Source of the DNA: Streptococcus sp. S5
GTDB lineage: Bacteria; Bacillota; Bacilli; Lactobacillales; Streptococcaceae
Reading direction: 5' to 3'
Length of the DNA: 64,000 bases
Assembly (NCBI RefSeq): GCF_034134805.1
Contig: NZ_CP139419.1
Location: 372,001-436,000, forward strand
The first letter of the stretch is position 1. Each line of letters begins with the position of its first letter. The notes beneath the pieces are model-generated. The model worked only from the letters and a program-made list of their open reading frames with translations. It did not search any database and was not told where the DNA came from. Position numbers and translations under genes: made by a program. Below, in pieces: positions 36,376 through 45,242 of the stretch.

Positions 36376-36606
36376 TTAGTACTCCGTTAGTTCAAAAGCA
36401 CCTGACTCTTTCTCGTAAGCAAGGTGTTGCTCAGAAAGTGGTGTGATAAATTCAATGTTGAAATCTGTGTTTGCTTCAACCAATTGACGAGCTTGGATGC
36501 GTCCTTCGCGTTCATTCGGTGCATCAATATCGAGATAAAGTGCATGCGTGGTTTCACGACGAGGGTTGCGGTCTTTTGTTTCCTGATAAAAAACTTTGTA
36601 AATCAT
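36376..36606 (-). CDS. rpoY: RNA polymerase epsilon subunit
   Basis: 76 residues, DUF1447 family; a small accessory subunit of Firmicute RNA polymerase. It starts [21 protein letters not shown], typical of the family, and is cotranscribed with rnjA. A -10 TATAAT on the minus strand at 36722-36717 gives a leader of about 100 bases containing CACTAG/CTAGTG and TGCGA/TCGCA pairings. No gene is seen in the 292-base gap to tsaB. Confidence 0.93.
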   Translation of the reverse strand: MIYKVFYQETKDRNPRRETTHALYLDIDAPNEREGRIQARQLVEANTDFNIEFITPLSEQHLAYEKESGAFELTEY

Positions 36607-36898
36607 GAAGTAATTTTCCTTTCATTATTTCGGTCTATTTGTTAGCTGCGAAGGAGTGCAATCACTAGAGTTTCCTACTCGCAACTAGTGGACCTGATTC
36701 GATACAATTAATTATCATTATATCATAAATTCGCCCGTAAGTAAAAGATAGACTGGAAAAGTCAGAGAGGCAAAGACCTATAATAGAGAAGCTTTTGAGC
36801 GGTTTTGCATATGAAAATCCTGCGCTCTAGAGGAGAGTTTCGCTGGGATTTAAAGGGAATTTGTAGTATAATATAATCCAGTTCAAGAGGAGTAGGAA

Positions 36899-37582
36899 AT
36901 GAAATTATTAGCATTTGATACCTCGAGTAAGGCTCTTTCTGTAGCGATTTTAGAAGATGAGACTCTACTTGCAGAAACAACATTCACCATTAAAAAGAAT
37001 CATAGTATTACCTTGATGCCGGTCATCGATTTTTTGATGCAACAAATCGACTTGACACCCAAGGACTTGGACCGCATCGTGGTGGCAGAAGGTCCTGGGA
37101 GCTACACTGGACTGCGCATTGCGGTCGCAACGGCAAAGACCTTGGCTCATACCTTAGGAATTGAATTGGTCGGGGTTTCGAGCCTCTTAGCCCTAGTGCC
37201 AGATGATCTAGAAGGTTTGGTAGTGCCCGTCATGGATGCCCGTCGGAACAACGTTTATGCAGGTTTTTACCAAGATGATCAGCTGGTCGCACCAGAAGGG
37301 CATTTTCCATTTGAGGAAGTCCTAGAGCGTGCAGCGACAAGTGAGCAGGTCACCTTTGTCGGAGAAGTCACTGCCTTTAAGGAGCAGATTGCCTCTAGCA
37401 TGCCAAGGGCTACTTACTATGAAACCTTGCCAGATGCAGTGAAAATCGGACGTCTCGGTCTCAAACAAGCGCCTGCTAGCCTCCATGATTTTGTCCCTCA
37501 TTATCTCAAACGGGTCGAAGCGGAGGAAAATTGGCTCAAAGACCACACGGAAACAACGACCTCTTACATCAAGCGCCTATGA
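36899..37582 (+). CDS. tsaB: tRNA t6A synthesis protein TsaB
   Basis: 227 residues, ASKHA fold, starting KLLAFDTSSKALSVAI with the GPGSYTGLRI motif near residue 66. It is the scaffold partner of TsaD in making N6-threonylcarbamoyladenosine on ANN-decoding tRNAs. Upstream are TATAAT (36867-36872) and AGAGGAGTAGG. The stop overlaps the rimI start (ATGATGA), and tsaD follows. Confidence 0.95.
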   Translation: MKLLAFDTSSKALSVAILEDETLLAETTFTIKKNHSITLMPVIDFLMQQIDLTPKDLDRIVVAEGPGSYTGLRIAVATAKTLAHTLGIELVGVSSLLALVPDDLEGLVVPVMDARRNNVYAGFYQDDQLVAPEGHFPFEEVLERAATSEQVTFVGEVTAFKEQIASSMPRATYYETLPDAVKIGRLGLKQAPASLHDFVPHYLKRVEAEENWLKDHTETTTSYIKRL

Positions 37583-38016
37583 TGAAAGGAACAATCAGGA
37601 AAGGGAGCGTCCAGGATGCGGTTGCCATTCTCGCTGTCATGGAAGATGTCTATGAAGCTAGTCCCTGGAAGTTGGAGCAGATTGAAGCCGATTTAGAGCA
37701 GGAATCGATCTTCTATTTCCTAGCTGTGGATGAGGGGCAAGTCCTTGGATTTGTCGCCATTCAAGAAACTCTCTATGAAGCAGAAGTCTTACAGATTGCG
37801 GTCAAGCGCGCCTTTCAAGGCCAAGGCCTAGCTCAGCAGTTACTCGCGCAGTTGCCGGACCAAAAAGAAATTTTCTTAGAAGTGCGCGTGTCCAATCAAC
37901 CGGCCCAAGGCCTATACAAAAAAATGCACTTTGAAGAAATTGCACGGAGGAAAAACTACTATCACGATCCCATAGAGGATGCTGTGATCATGAAGAGGAA
38001 CCCAAATGAAAGATAG
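37579..38016 (+). CDS. rimI: Ribosomal-protein-alanine N-acetyltransferase RimI-like (GNAT)
   Basis: 145 residues, a GNAT fold. The acetyl-CoA loop is [11 protein letters not shown] near residue 90, with [16 protein letters not shown] after it. The family acetylates the N-terminus of S18 and perhaps other proteins. The frame extends upstream, but the two adjacent ATGs overlapping the tsaB stop are the likely start. It ends inside tsaD, in the conserved tsaB-rimI-tsaD order. Confidence 0.92.
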   Translation: MMKGTIRKGSVQDAVAILAVMEDVYEASPWKLEQIEADLEQESIFYFLAVDEGQVLGFVAIQETLYEAEVLQIAVKRAFQGQGLAQQLLAQLPDQKEIFLEVRVSNQPAQGLYKKMHFEEIARRKNYYHDPIEDAVIMKRNPNER

Positions 38017-39016
38017 ATATATTTTGGCTTTTGAGACATCTTGCGATGAGACCAGTGTGGCTGTCTTGAAAAATGACGACCAACTCTTGTCCAATGTCAT
38101 TGCCAGTCAAATCGAAAGTCACAAGCGTTTTGGAGGGGTGGTGCCTGAGGTAGCCTCTCGTCACCATGTGGAAGTCATCACTGCTTGTATTGAAGAAGCC
38201 CTGGAAGAAGCTGGCATCACTGAAGCCGATGTCACAGCTGTGGCTGTCACCTACGGTCCAGGCCTAGTTGGAGCTCTTTTAGTCGGCCTAGCTGCAGCCA
38301 AGGCCTTTGCCTGGGCGCATGGACTTCCTTTGATTCCTGTCAATCATATGGCGGGGCACTTGATGGCCGCTCAAAGCGTCGAGCCCTTAGAATTTCCACT
38401 TTTGGCCTTGCTGGTGAGTGGAGGACATACAGAACTAGTCTACGTCAGTGAAGCGGGTGATTATAAGATCGTCGGAGAGACCCGTGATGATGCTGTCGGA
38501 GAGGCTTATGACAAGGTCGGGCGCGTCATGGGCTTGACCTATCCAGCAGGACGTGAAATTGATCAGCTGGCCCACCAAGGATCTGATATCTACGATTTCC
38601 CTCGGGCCATGATCAAGGAAGACAATCTGGAATTCTCTTTTTCAGGGCTCAAATCAGCCTTTATCAATCTGCACCATAATGCCGAGCAAAAAGGAGAAAA
38701 CCTCTCCAATACAGACTTGTCTGCAAGTTTTCAGGCAGCTGTACTAGACATTCTCATGGCCAAGACCAAGAAGGCTTTGGAGAAATATCCGGTCAAGACC
38801 CTAGTAGTCGCTGGTGGGGTCGCAGCCAACCAAGGTCTTCGTGAACGCCTGGCTTCTGACATCACAGATGTTAAGGTCATCATTCCTCCTCTGCGCCTCT
38901 GTGGGGACAATGCGGGGATGATTGCCTATGCCAGTGTCAGTGAGTGGAACAAAGAAAACTTCGCAGGCTGGGACCTCAATGCCAAACCAAGCCTAGCCTT
39001 TGAAGGAATTGAATAA
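38006..39016 (+). CDS. tsaD: tRNA N6-adenosine threonylcarbamoyltransferase TsaD
   Basis: 336 residues. It is the catalytic subunit of t6A synthesis. It starts [15 protein letters not shown]; the metal ligands lie in SRHHVEVI (HxxxH) near residue 110, with [10 protein letters not shown] and [12 protein letters not shown] for nucleotide binding. It overlaps rimI by 11 bases and is followed by a terminator. Confidence 0.97.
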   Translation: MKDRYILAFETSCDETSVAVLKNDDQLLSNVIASQIESHKRFGGVVPEVASRHHVEVITACIEEALEEAGITEADVTAVAVTYGPGLVGALLVGLAAAKAFAWAHGLPLIPVNHMAGHLMAAQSVEPLEFPLLALLVSGGHTELVYVSEAGDYKIVGETRDDAVGEAYDKVGRVMGLTYPAGREIDQLAHQGSDIYDFPRAMIKEDNLEFSFSGLKSAFINLHHNAEQKGENLSNTDLSASFQAAVLDILMAKTKKALEKYPVKTLVVAGGVAANQGLRERLASDITDVKVIIPPLRLCGDNAGMIAYASVSEWNKENFAGWDLNAKPSLAFEGIE

Positions 39017-39024
39017 GATAAAGG

Positions 39025-39059
39025 AGCCAATTGGATGTGCAAGGTCCAATGGCTTTTTT
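39025..39059 (+). terminator. Terminator after tsaD
   Basis: Stem AGCCAATTGGA/TCCAATGGCT (one bulged A) followed by six T. Confidence 0.85.
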
Positions 39060-39154
39060 GCTGGGATCTGACCAACTAGTAGCGGATTTGCGAGTCGAAA
39101 GAAAATTCGGTATGATAGAAGGAATGAAAGATTGGTGAGGGAGAGAAAGAGAAA

Positions 39155-40120
39155 ATGGTAAAGGTACCGAATAGAGTCAAAAAACTAATCTTTGTAATGA
39201 TTGGTATTGGCTTTTTATTGATTTTGTCTTATAGGACTTATATCTCTATTTATATAAAACCATATACGTTTATTGATTTGAAAGAAAAAATTGTTGATTA
39301 TGATTTTATTGAAAATGGGAAAGTTATCATTACAAAATGGGATTATGAAAATAAACTCGATTATTATATGACAAAGAATAATGGGGGTGTGTTACGATCT
39401 TATCCAATTGTTGGGAAAACGAAAATTGTTAAAGAATACCACAAACTAAAGGATATTAATGATATGAAACATAATATTCCGGATGGGAAAGAGTATTGGG
39501 GTATTACTATATACAATATAAAAAATAAGAAATTAACTCCTAAGGATTATGATCTTTTTAAAATGACTCGTGAATACAACAAATCATATGTACCAGATAG
39601 AATTGACAATGTTATCTATATTAGTAATGGCAAAGAATTGTTGGATATATACTTAAAAAGTCCTAAGGATCATTATAAGAAGGACATTATTAAATCCATT
39701 GATTTACAATCAGGGAAGGTAATTGATCAAGGTGATACAACGGAAAAAGAAGTTGTGAATGATTCAACCAACTATATTTCATTTTTACCTATTCATGAAC
39801 AGCTAACAATGGCTGATCGTAGAATCTCATTAGATAAAACCAAAAAATTTCCTGAACCCGATGCTGTAATGTTTGATAAGTACCCAAATACTAAAGATTT
39901 ATTTTCCGAAAATCATTCTATGATAGGGATTTTGGTAGATAGACCTAGTGTGGATACGAACATTCCTATACTTAAACTTTTAGTGAATCAAAAAACGAAT
40001 TTATTTAAAAATGTTACAATACCAGCAGAATATTCTATAGATGGCCAAGAACATGAGATTCATTCCTATGATGAGTTTAAACAATTCTACAATAAAATAG
40101 GAAACATACAAGGAGAGTGA
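39155..40120 (+). CDS. Unknown membrane-anchored protein, AT-rich
   Basis: 321 residues: an N-terminal membrane segment (about residues 10-32) and a large hydrophilic domain, rich in Lys, Asp, Asn, Ile and Tyr, predicted outside the cell. No family is recognised. Base composition is clearly more AT-rich than the neighbours, which suggests recent transfer. ATG follows GAGGGAGAGAAAG; TATGAT at 39111 may be its -10. It is the first of three unknown genes between tsaD and azlC. Confidence 0.7.
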   Translation: MVKVPNRVKKLIFVMIGIGFLLILSYRTYISIYIKPYTFIDLKEKIVDYDFIENGKVIITKWDYENKLDYYMTKNNGGVLRSYPIVGKTKIVKEYHKLKDINDMKHNIPDGKEYWGITIYNIKNKKLTPKDYDLFKMTREYNKSYVPDRIDNVIYISNGKELLDIYLKSPKDHYKKDIIKSIDLQSGKVIDQGDTTEKEVVNDSTNYISFLPIHEQLTMADRRISLDKTKKFPEPDAVMFDKYPNTKDLFSENHSMIGILVDRPSVDTNIPILKLLVNQKTNLFKNVTIPAEYSIDGQEHEIHSYDEFKQFYNKIGNIQGE

Positions 40121-40133
40121 AAAAGAGGTTGTT

Positions 40134-40679
40134 ATGCAAACAATGATTAATTTAGGGATATGGGAGAACAAGAATTACCATTTTGATTGGGAGGAAAAAA
40201 TCTTACTAGAAGAGACATCTTCTCCTAACTACTGGTCTTATGTATTGCTCCCTATTACATTATTTATTATCAACAAAATTTCGGATGGATTAGCGGAAGC
40301 TGGAATATTTGACAATCAGTTGGTACGACTTGGAACGATTCCGATTTTAGGTGTTATCTCCTACTTCCTAGCTGCGTGGATCATTCGATATTACCATGCA
40401 AGCCTGAAATTACAGCCATCCAAGTTGGATGAGGATCAGTGCAAGAAGTTAATTAAGGCATTAAAGAGACGGAAGGTGTACTTTACATTTCTGGTCAATC
40501 TTTTTAGGTTCCTAACTGTAGCCGCAATTCTTTTGTTTGCCATCGGAAATGAAACTATTGCAGCACTCTTTTTGATGATTAGTTTTATAGTGATATTTAT
40601 GTTCAAATTTGATTACCAATTATCCAAATGGCCCGATATGATGGAGAGCATATCTCAAGAAGTGGAAAACGGTGAGTAA
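40134..40679 (+). CDS. Unknown membrane protein (about four membrane segments)
   Basis: 181 residues. A soluble N-terminal stretch of about 30 residues precedes two pairs of hydrophobic segments (about 37-58, 68-85, 117-137, 140-160), with a polar loop between the pairs. No family is recognised. ATG follows AAAGAGGTTGTT, 13 bases after the previous gene, so the two are likely cotranscribed. Confidence 0.68.
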   Translation: MQTMINLGIWENKNYHFDWEEKILLEETSSPNYWSYVLLPITLFIINKISDGLAEAGIFDNQLVRLGTIPILGVISYFLAAWIIRYYHASLKLQPSKLDEDQCKKLIKALKRRKVYFTFLVNLFRFLTVAAILLFAIGNETIAALFLMISFIVIFMFKFDYQLSKWPDMMESISQEVENGE

Positions 40680-40726
40680 GAAAGATTTGATAGCTTTTAA
40701 TATTCTTAAAAATAGGAGGTAGAAAA

Positions 40727-41281
40727 ATGCCAGTATATATTATATTTCTTTTTGCAATAGGGGGCGGGTCTATCTTTTTCCTAACTGTTTTTTTCATCTA
40801 CTCCTGCATTTCTAAGAGTTTTGCAAGAAGGAAAAATCTAGCAACAGAACGGCTTGATGGTATTGTTGTTGGGTATGCATATGCACAACAGGTAAATCCA
40901 CCAATTGTCGAATACATTGTTGATGGAATGGCATATAAGAGACAACTGGAATATCGTTGGACCGTGGTGAAATCGGCCCCTTGGATGAGTCGGAAGGCTG
41001 TAGCTGATACACCGGATCTTTTAAGTGAAAATTTAGTGATTTCTAGAAACTCAATGGTCTCCTATACAAACGTTTTAGAAGAAGCCTTTCCCAAAGGATC
41101 TACTATGACCGTCTGGTATAATCCTCAAAATCCAAAAGAGTCTTATGTTGAACGTTTTTGTAATAAAGATAAACTGTATAAAAGGTTGGCTCTTTTCTTT
41201 CTTATTCTCTACATCATTTTTATGATCGTTTTTGTAACCCTTACAATTTTATCTATAATATACGATTGGAAGGCTAATTAA
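40727..41281 (+). CDS. Membrane protein with a DUF3592-like domain
   Basis: 184 residues: two membrane segments (about 4-27 and 150-177) flanking a beta-rich domain with a YNPQNPKESYVE stretch, the layout of DUF3592 proteins. The function of that family is not known. ATG follows AGGAGGTAGAAAA. It is the last gene of the unknown three-gene island. Confidence 0.65.
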   Translation: MPVYIIFLFAIGGGSIFFLTVFFIYSCISKSFARRKNLATERLDGIVVGYAYAQQVNPPIVEYIVDGMAYKRQLEYRWTVVKSAPWMSRKAVADTPDLLSENLVISRNSMVSYTNVLEEAFPKGSTMTVWYNPQNPKESYVERFCNKDKLYKRLALFFLILYIIFMIVFVTLTILSIIYDWKAN

Positions 41282-41391
41282 GATTTTAAAATATAAGGGC
41301 AGTAGAAATGGATTGAGTCTCTCATTGGTCCTTTTTCAACCTTTTTTCTTGTGTTATAATAGAGGTCAATGATTCAGAAAGGAGTGAGAGA

Positions 41392-42087
41392 GTGGAAAAA
41401 GATTTTTGGCAGGGGGTGAGGGACGCGCTACCGACGGCTTTGGGCTATATCAGTATTGGCCTGGCTTGCGGTGTGGTGGCGTCTCCCTATCTTTCTCCTT
41501 TGGAGATGGCCTTGATGAGTATCTTGGTCTATGCTGGGGCGGCCCAGTTTGCGATGATCTCTCTGATTGCGGCTCATTCTTCTATATTGAATATGGCCTT
41601 GACGGTGTGTTTGATCAATCTCCGTAATATGTTGATGAGTCTGCATACGTCGTCTGACTTTAAGGATGCTAGTCTCGCTCATACCATCGGGATTGGAAGC
41701 CTCCTGACTGATGAGAGTTATGGGGTCTACTTGAGCGAGAAGTTAAAGACGGATACCATTACAGTCCCTTGGATGCATGGGAATAATCTAGTAGGCTATG
41801 TGGCCTGGATCAGTGCGACGGTTATCGGAACAGCTCTGGGATCTCTCCTACCTGATCCAAAGGCTTTTGGGCTTGATTTTGCTTTGGTGGCTATGTTTAT
41901 TGGGATTTTTGCAGCCCAGTTTCAAGGAATGCAACTGACAGAAAAGACCAAGACCATGCTCATGGTGCTGTTAGCAGTAGCAGTGAGTTTCTTTCTCTTA
42001 CTCTTTTTTGTTTCGCAACCGCTAGCTGTGCTAGCTGCGACCTTGATCGGCTGTTTTGTGGGGGTGGTCTGTGATGCGCGTGAATAG
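41392..42087 (+). CDS. azlC: Branched-chain amino acid exporter, large subunit AzlC
   Basis: 231 residues with several membrane segments; YAGAAQFAMI near residue 50 and the overall pattern are typical of AzlC. With AzlD it exports branched-chain amino acids. It starts with GTG after GAAAGGAGTGAGA; an extended -10 (TGTTATAAT, 41352-41360) lies upstream. It overlaps azlD by 14 bases. Confidence 0.92.
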   Translation: MEKDFWQGVRDALPTALGYISIGLACGVVASPYLSPLEMALMSILVYAGAAQFAMISLIAAHSSILNMALTVCLINLRNMLMSLHTSSDFKDASLAHTIGIGSLLTDESYGVYLSEKLKTDTITVPWMHGNNLVGYVAWISATVIGTALGSLLPDPKAFGLDFALVAMFIGIFAAQFQGMQLTEKTKTMLMVLLAVAVSFFLLLFFVSQPLAVLAATLIGCFVGVVCDARE

Positions 42088-42400
42088 TTATATCTTCATG
42101 GCCATTCTGGCCTCAGCCCTCGTTACCTGGATTCCTCGGATCTTGCCCTTCCTCTTGGTCAAATACAAGGGACTGCCGGCTCCTGTAACCCGCTTTCTCA
42201 AATACTTGCCCATTTCCATTATCTTTGCCTTGGTTTTGTCAAGCTTAGTAGATGGAAAAATTGGAAGTCTCCCGCAGCTCCACTGGTTGGACCTAGTAGT
42301 GACCATTCCCAGTCTCTTTGTAGCCTTTCGTTACAAAAACCTTATGGGAACCGTTTTGTTTGGGATTGTCTTGATCGCCCTATTACGATTGGCATTTTAA
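42074..42400 (+). CDS. azlD: Branched-chain amino acid exporter, small subunit AzlD
   Basis: 108 residues, four hydrophobic segments, with the family pattern TWIPRILPFLL near residue 22 and FLKYLPISII. It pairs with AzlC. ATG at 42074 lies inside the end of azlC (coupling); the frame is open six codons further upstream without a good ribosome site. Confidence 0.9.
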   Translation: MRVNSYIFMAILASALVTWIPRILPFLLVKYKGLPAPVTRFLKYLPISIIFALVLSSLVDGKIGSLPQLHWLDLVVTIPSLFVAFRYKNLMGTVLFGIVLIALLRLAF

Positions 42401-42413
42401 ATGGAAAAATATG

Positions 42414-42473
42414 TTACAAAAAAATTACAATTGTTACAAATAAACTTGATTTTTGTAATAATCGGAGTATAAT
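42414..42473 (+). promoter_or_regulatory. Promoter with repeated TTACAA motifs before the lipoprotein gene
   Basis: TTGATT (42446-42451), a 16-base spacer, TATAAT (42468-42473). TTACAA occurs at 42414, 42425 and 42434 upstream of the -35, and its inverse TTGTAA at 42453 in the spacer, suggesting a regulator site of unknown identity. Confidence 0.5.
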
Positions 42474-42502
42474 GGAAGTCAGAAAGATAAAGAGGTGATC
42501 TT

Positions 42503-43165
42503 ATGAAAAAATCAATCTTCCGTTGGAGTGCCGCTGTTCTGGTGGCTGCTTCACTTGGTCTAGCTCTCGGTGGTTGTGGTGCAAGGGATAAAAAAACAGC
42601 TTCCTCATCCGAAAAAGCATCTACCAGCAAGGTAGAGAAAAAAGCCAAAAGTAATAGCAAAAAGAGTGCGGCATCTTCCTCTCAGGCAAACGATACAGCT
42701 AGCTCTTCGACTCAAGCAAGTAGCGCGACAGCTTCAAAAGACTCTGGTAAGACAGAGAATGCGTCTACTACGATGCAAGCTCCTGTCCCTGCAGAATTGG
42801 TGGGAACTTGGGTAGGATCTAGTCCACAAGCGGATGCGATTAAAATGACAGTGGATGCCAATGGAGATGTGACAACAGTGGTTAGCTTCAAAAATGATAG
42901 CGAACCGACTCGGACAGCGACCTATACAGCAAGAGCAGTAAAAGCAACAGGCAATATCTACTATTGGGAGTCAGAAGGATTGGATGGAGCTGATGCCTTG
43001 CTTCCAGGGATCACAGGGTTAGGTGTAGCCAACTTCCGACTGGAGCCAGGTTTTGTCTTAGAAGAAGGCCATTATACCCCGATTGTTTTCACAGCGCCTA
43101 TCAATACAGAATTTGACTACACCAAATACAATGATTTCCGTTTTTCATTAACCAAAGAACAATAA
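42503..43165 (+). CDS. Putative lipoprotein with Ser/Lys-rich linker
   Basis: 220 residues. The lipoprotein signal ends in LALGGC (Cys25). A Ser/Ala/Lys/Thr linker of about 65 residues spaces the protein through the wall, followed by a compact C-terminal domain of about 125 residues beginning ELVGTWVGSSPQAD. The domain looks like a small beta-barrel seen in streptococcal lipoproteins; the function is unknown. ATG follows AAAGAGGTGATCTT. A bidirectional terminator follows. Confidence 0.78.
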   Translation: MKKSIFRWSAAVLVAASLGLALGGCGARDKKTASSSEKASTSKVEKKAKSNSKKSAASSSQANDTASSSTQASSATASKDSGKTENASTTMQAPVPAELVGTWVGSSPQADAIKMTVDANGDVTTVVSFKNDSEPTRTATYTARAVKATGNIYYWESEGLDGADALLPGITGLGVANFRLEPGFVLEEGHYTPIVFTAPINTEFDYTKYNDFRFSLTKEQ

Positions 43166-43169
43166 AAAG

Positions 43170-43200
43170 ACGAACTCGATGGAAAATCGAGTTCGTTTTT

Positions 43201-43201
<1 letters not shown>
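43170..43201. terminator. Terminator between the lipoprotein and flavoprotein genes
   Basis: 11-bp stem ACGAACTCGAT/ATCGAGTTCGT flanked by A and T runs, so it serves both convergent genes. Confidence 0.88.
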
Positions 43202-44397
<1,196 letters not shown>

Positions 44398-44455
44398 TCA
44401 TGATTTGCTTTGTCCATTATATCATTTTATGGACGGCTTCGGAAATGAAGGAATC

Positions 44456-44481
44456 AAAAAACAAGCACCTTTCGATGCTTG
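44456..44481 (-). terminator. Terminator of the larABCD operon
   Basis: On the minus strand, stem CAAGCA/TGCTTG followed by six T. Confidence 0.75.
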
Positions 44482-44508
44482 CTTTTGAATGATTCTTTGA
44501 TCAACTCA

Positions 44509-45222
44509 TTACATGATTCCAAGGAAGTAACGGATGAAGAAGAAGGCAAGGACAGCACCAACAAATGGAGCAGTACCTGGTACAAGAAGACCATATTGCC
44601 AGTCGTTGTTTACTTTATCTTTGATTGGCAAGATTTGGTAAGCGAAACGAGGTCCAAGGTCACGCGCTTGGTTCATCGCGAAACCTGTAGTACCACCAAG
44701 ACCCATACCGATAGCCCAAACGATCAAACCAACAGTGAATGGAAGCATTGCTTCGTTGGCATGTTCAGCAGCCATGATAGATGTCAAGAAGATAAATGTT
44801 GCGAACGCTTCGACGAAGTAGTTACGTGGAAGGTTACGGCAGTTAGGGTTAGTTGAGAAGATGTTACGGATAGCAACACCATCAATTTGACCTTCAGAAA
44901 TCTTGAAGTGGTCTGCGTACATAAAGTAAGCAATGACTGCACCAAGGAAGGCACCGATCATTTCAGCGATTGCAATTGGGAAGAATTGAGCGATTGTCAA
45001 TTTACCAAGAAGGACTTTCAGCAAAGCCATAGCAGGGTTCATTGAAACGCCACCAAAGACGAACAAGCAGACAGTGATACCGAATGCCCATGTAGTGATC
45101 GCGAATAAGTGTCCAGTTCCAGCATATTTTGTTTTCTTCAAAACGTCGTCACAGTGTACGCCAACCCCGAAGATAATCATCAAAGCTGTACTCATAACTT
45201 CTGCAAGTAATTGATGTGTCAT
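44509..45222 (-). CDS. larD: Lactate/glycerol channel LarD (aquaglyceroporin family)
   Basis: 237 residues, six membrane segments. It is a member of the MIP family; in lar loci LarD lets lactate cross the membrane so both isomers reach LarA. The first half-helix motif is NPA (SMNPAMA, about residue 62); the second reads NQARDLGPR, with Gln instead of the usual Pro. Last gene of the leftward operon, 20 bases after larC, and followed by a terminator. Confidence 0.85.
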   Translation of the reverse strand: MTHQLLAEVMSTALMIIFGVGVHCDDVLKKTKYAGTGHLFAITTWAFGITVCLFVFGGVSMNPAMALLKVLLGKLTIAQFFPIAIAEMIGAFLGAVIAYFMYADHFKISEGQIDGVAIRNIFSTNPNCRNLPRNYFVEAFATFIFLTSIMAAEHANEAMLPFTVGLIVWAIGMGLGGTTGFAMNQARDLGPRFAYQILPIKDKVNNDWQYGLLVPGTAPFVGAVLAFFFIRYFLGIM

Positions 45223-45242
45223 GTTAATTAATGTCTCCTAAA

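Noticed and set aside
44509..45222. Plain glycerol facilitator (GlpF) rather than LarD
   Set aside because: Placement as the last gene of larABC with a 20-base gap, and no glpK or glpO nearby, makes the lactate channel role more likely, though glycerol transport is not excluded.
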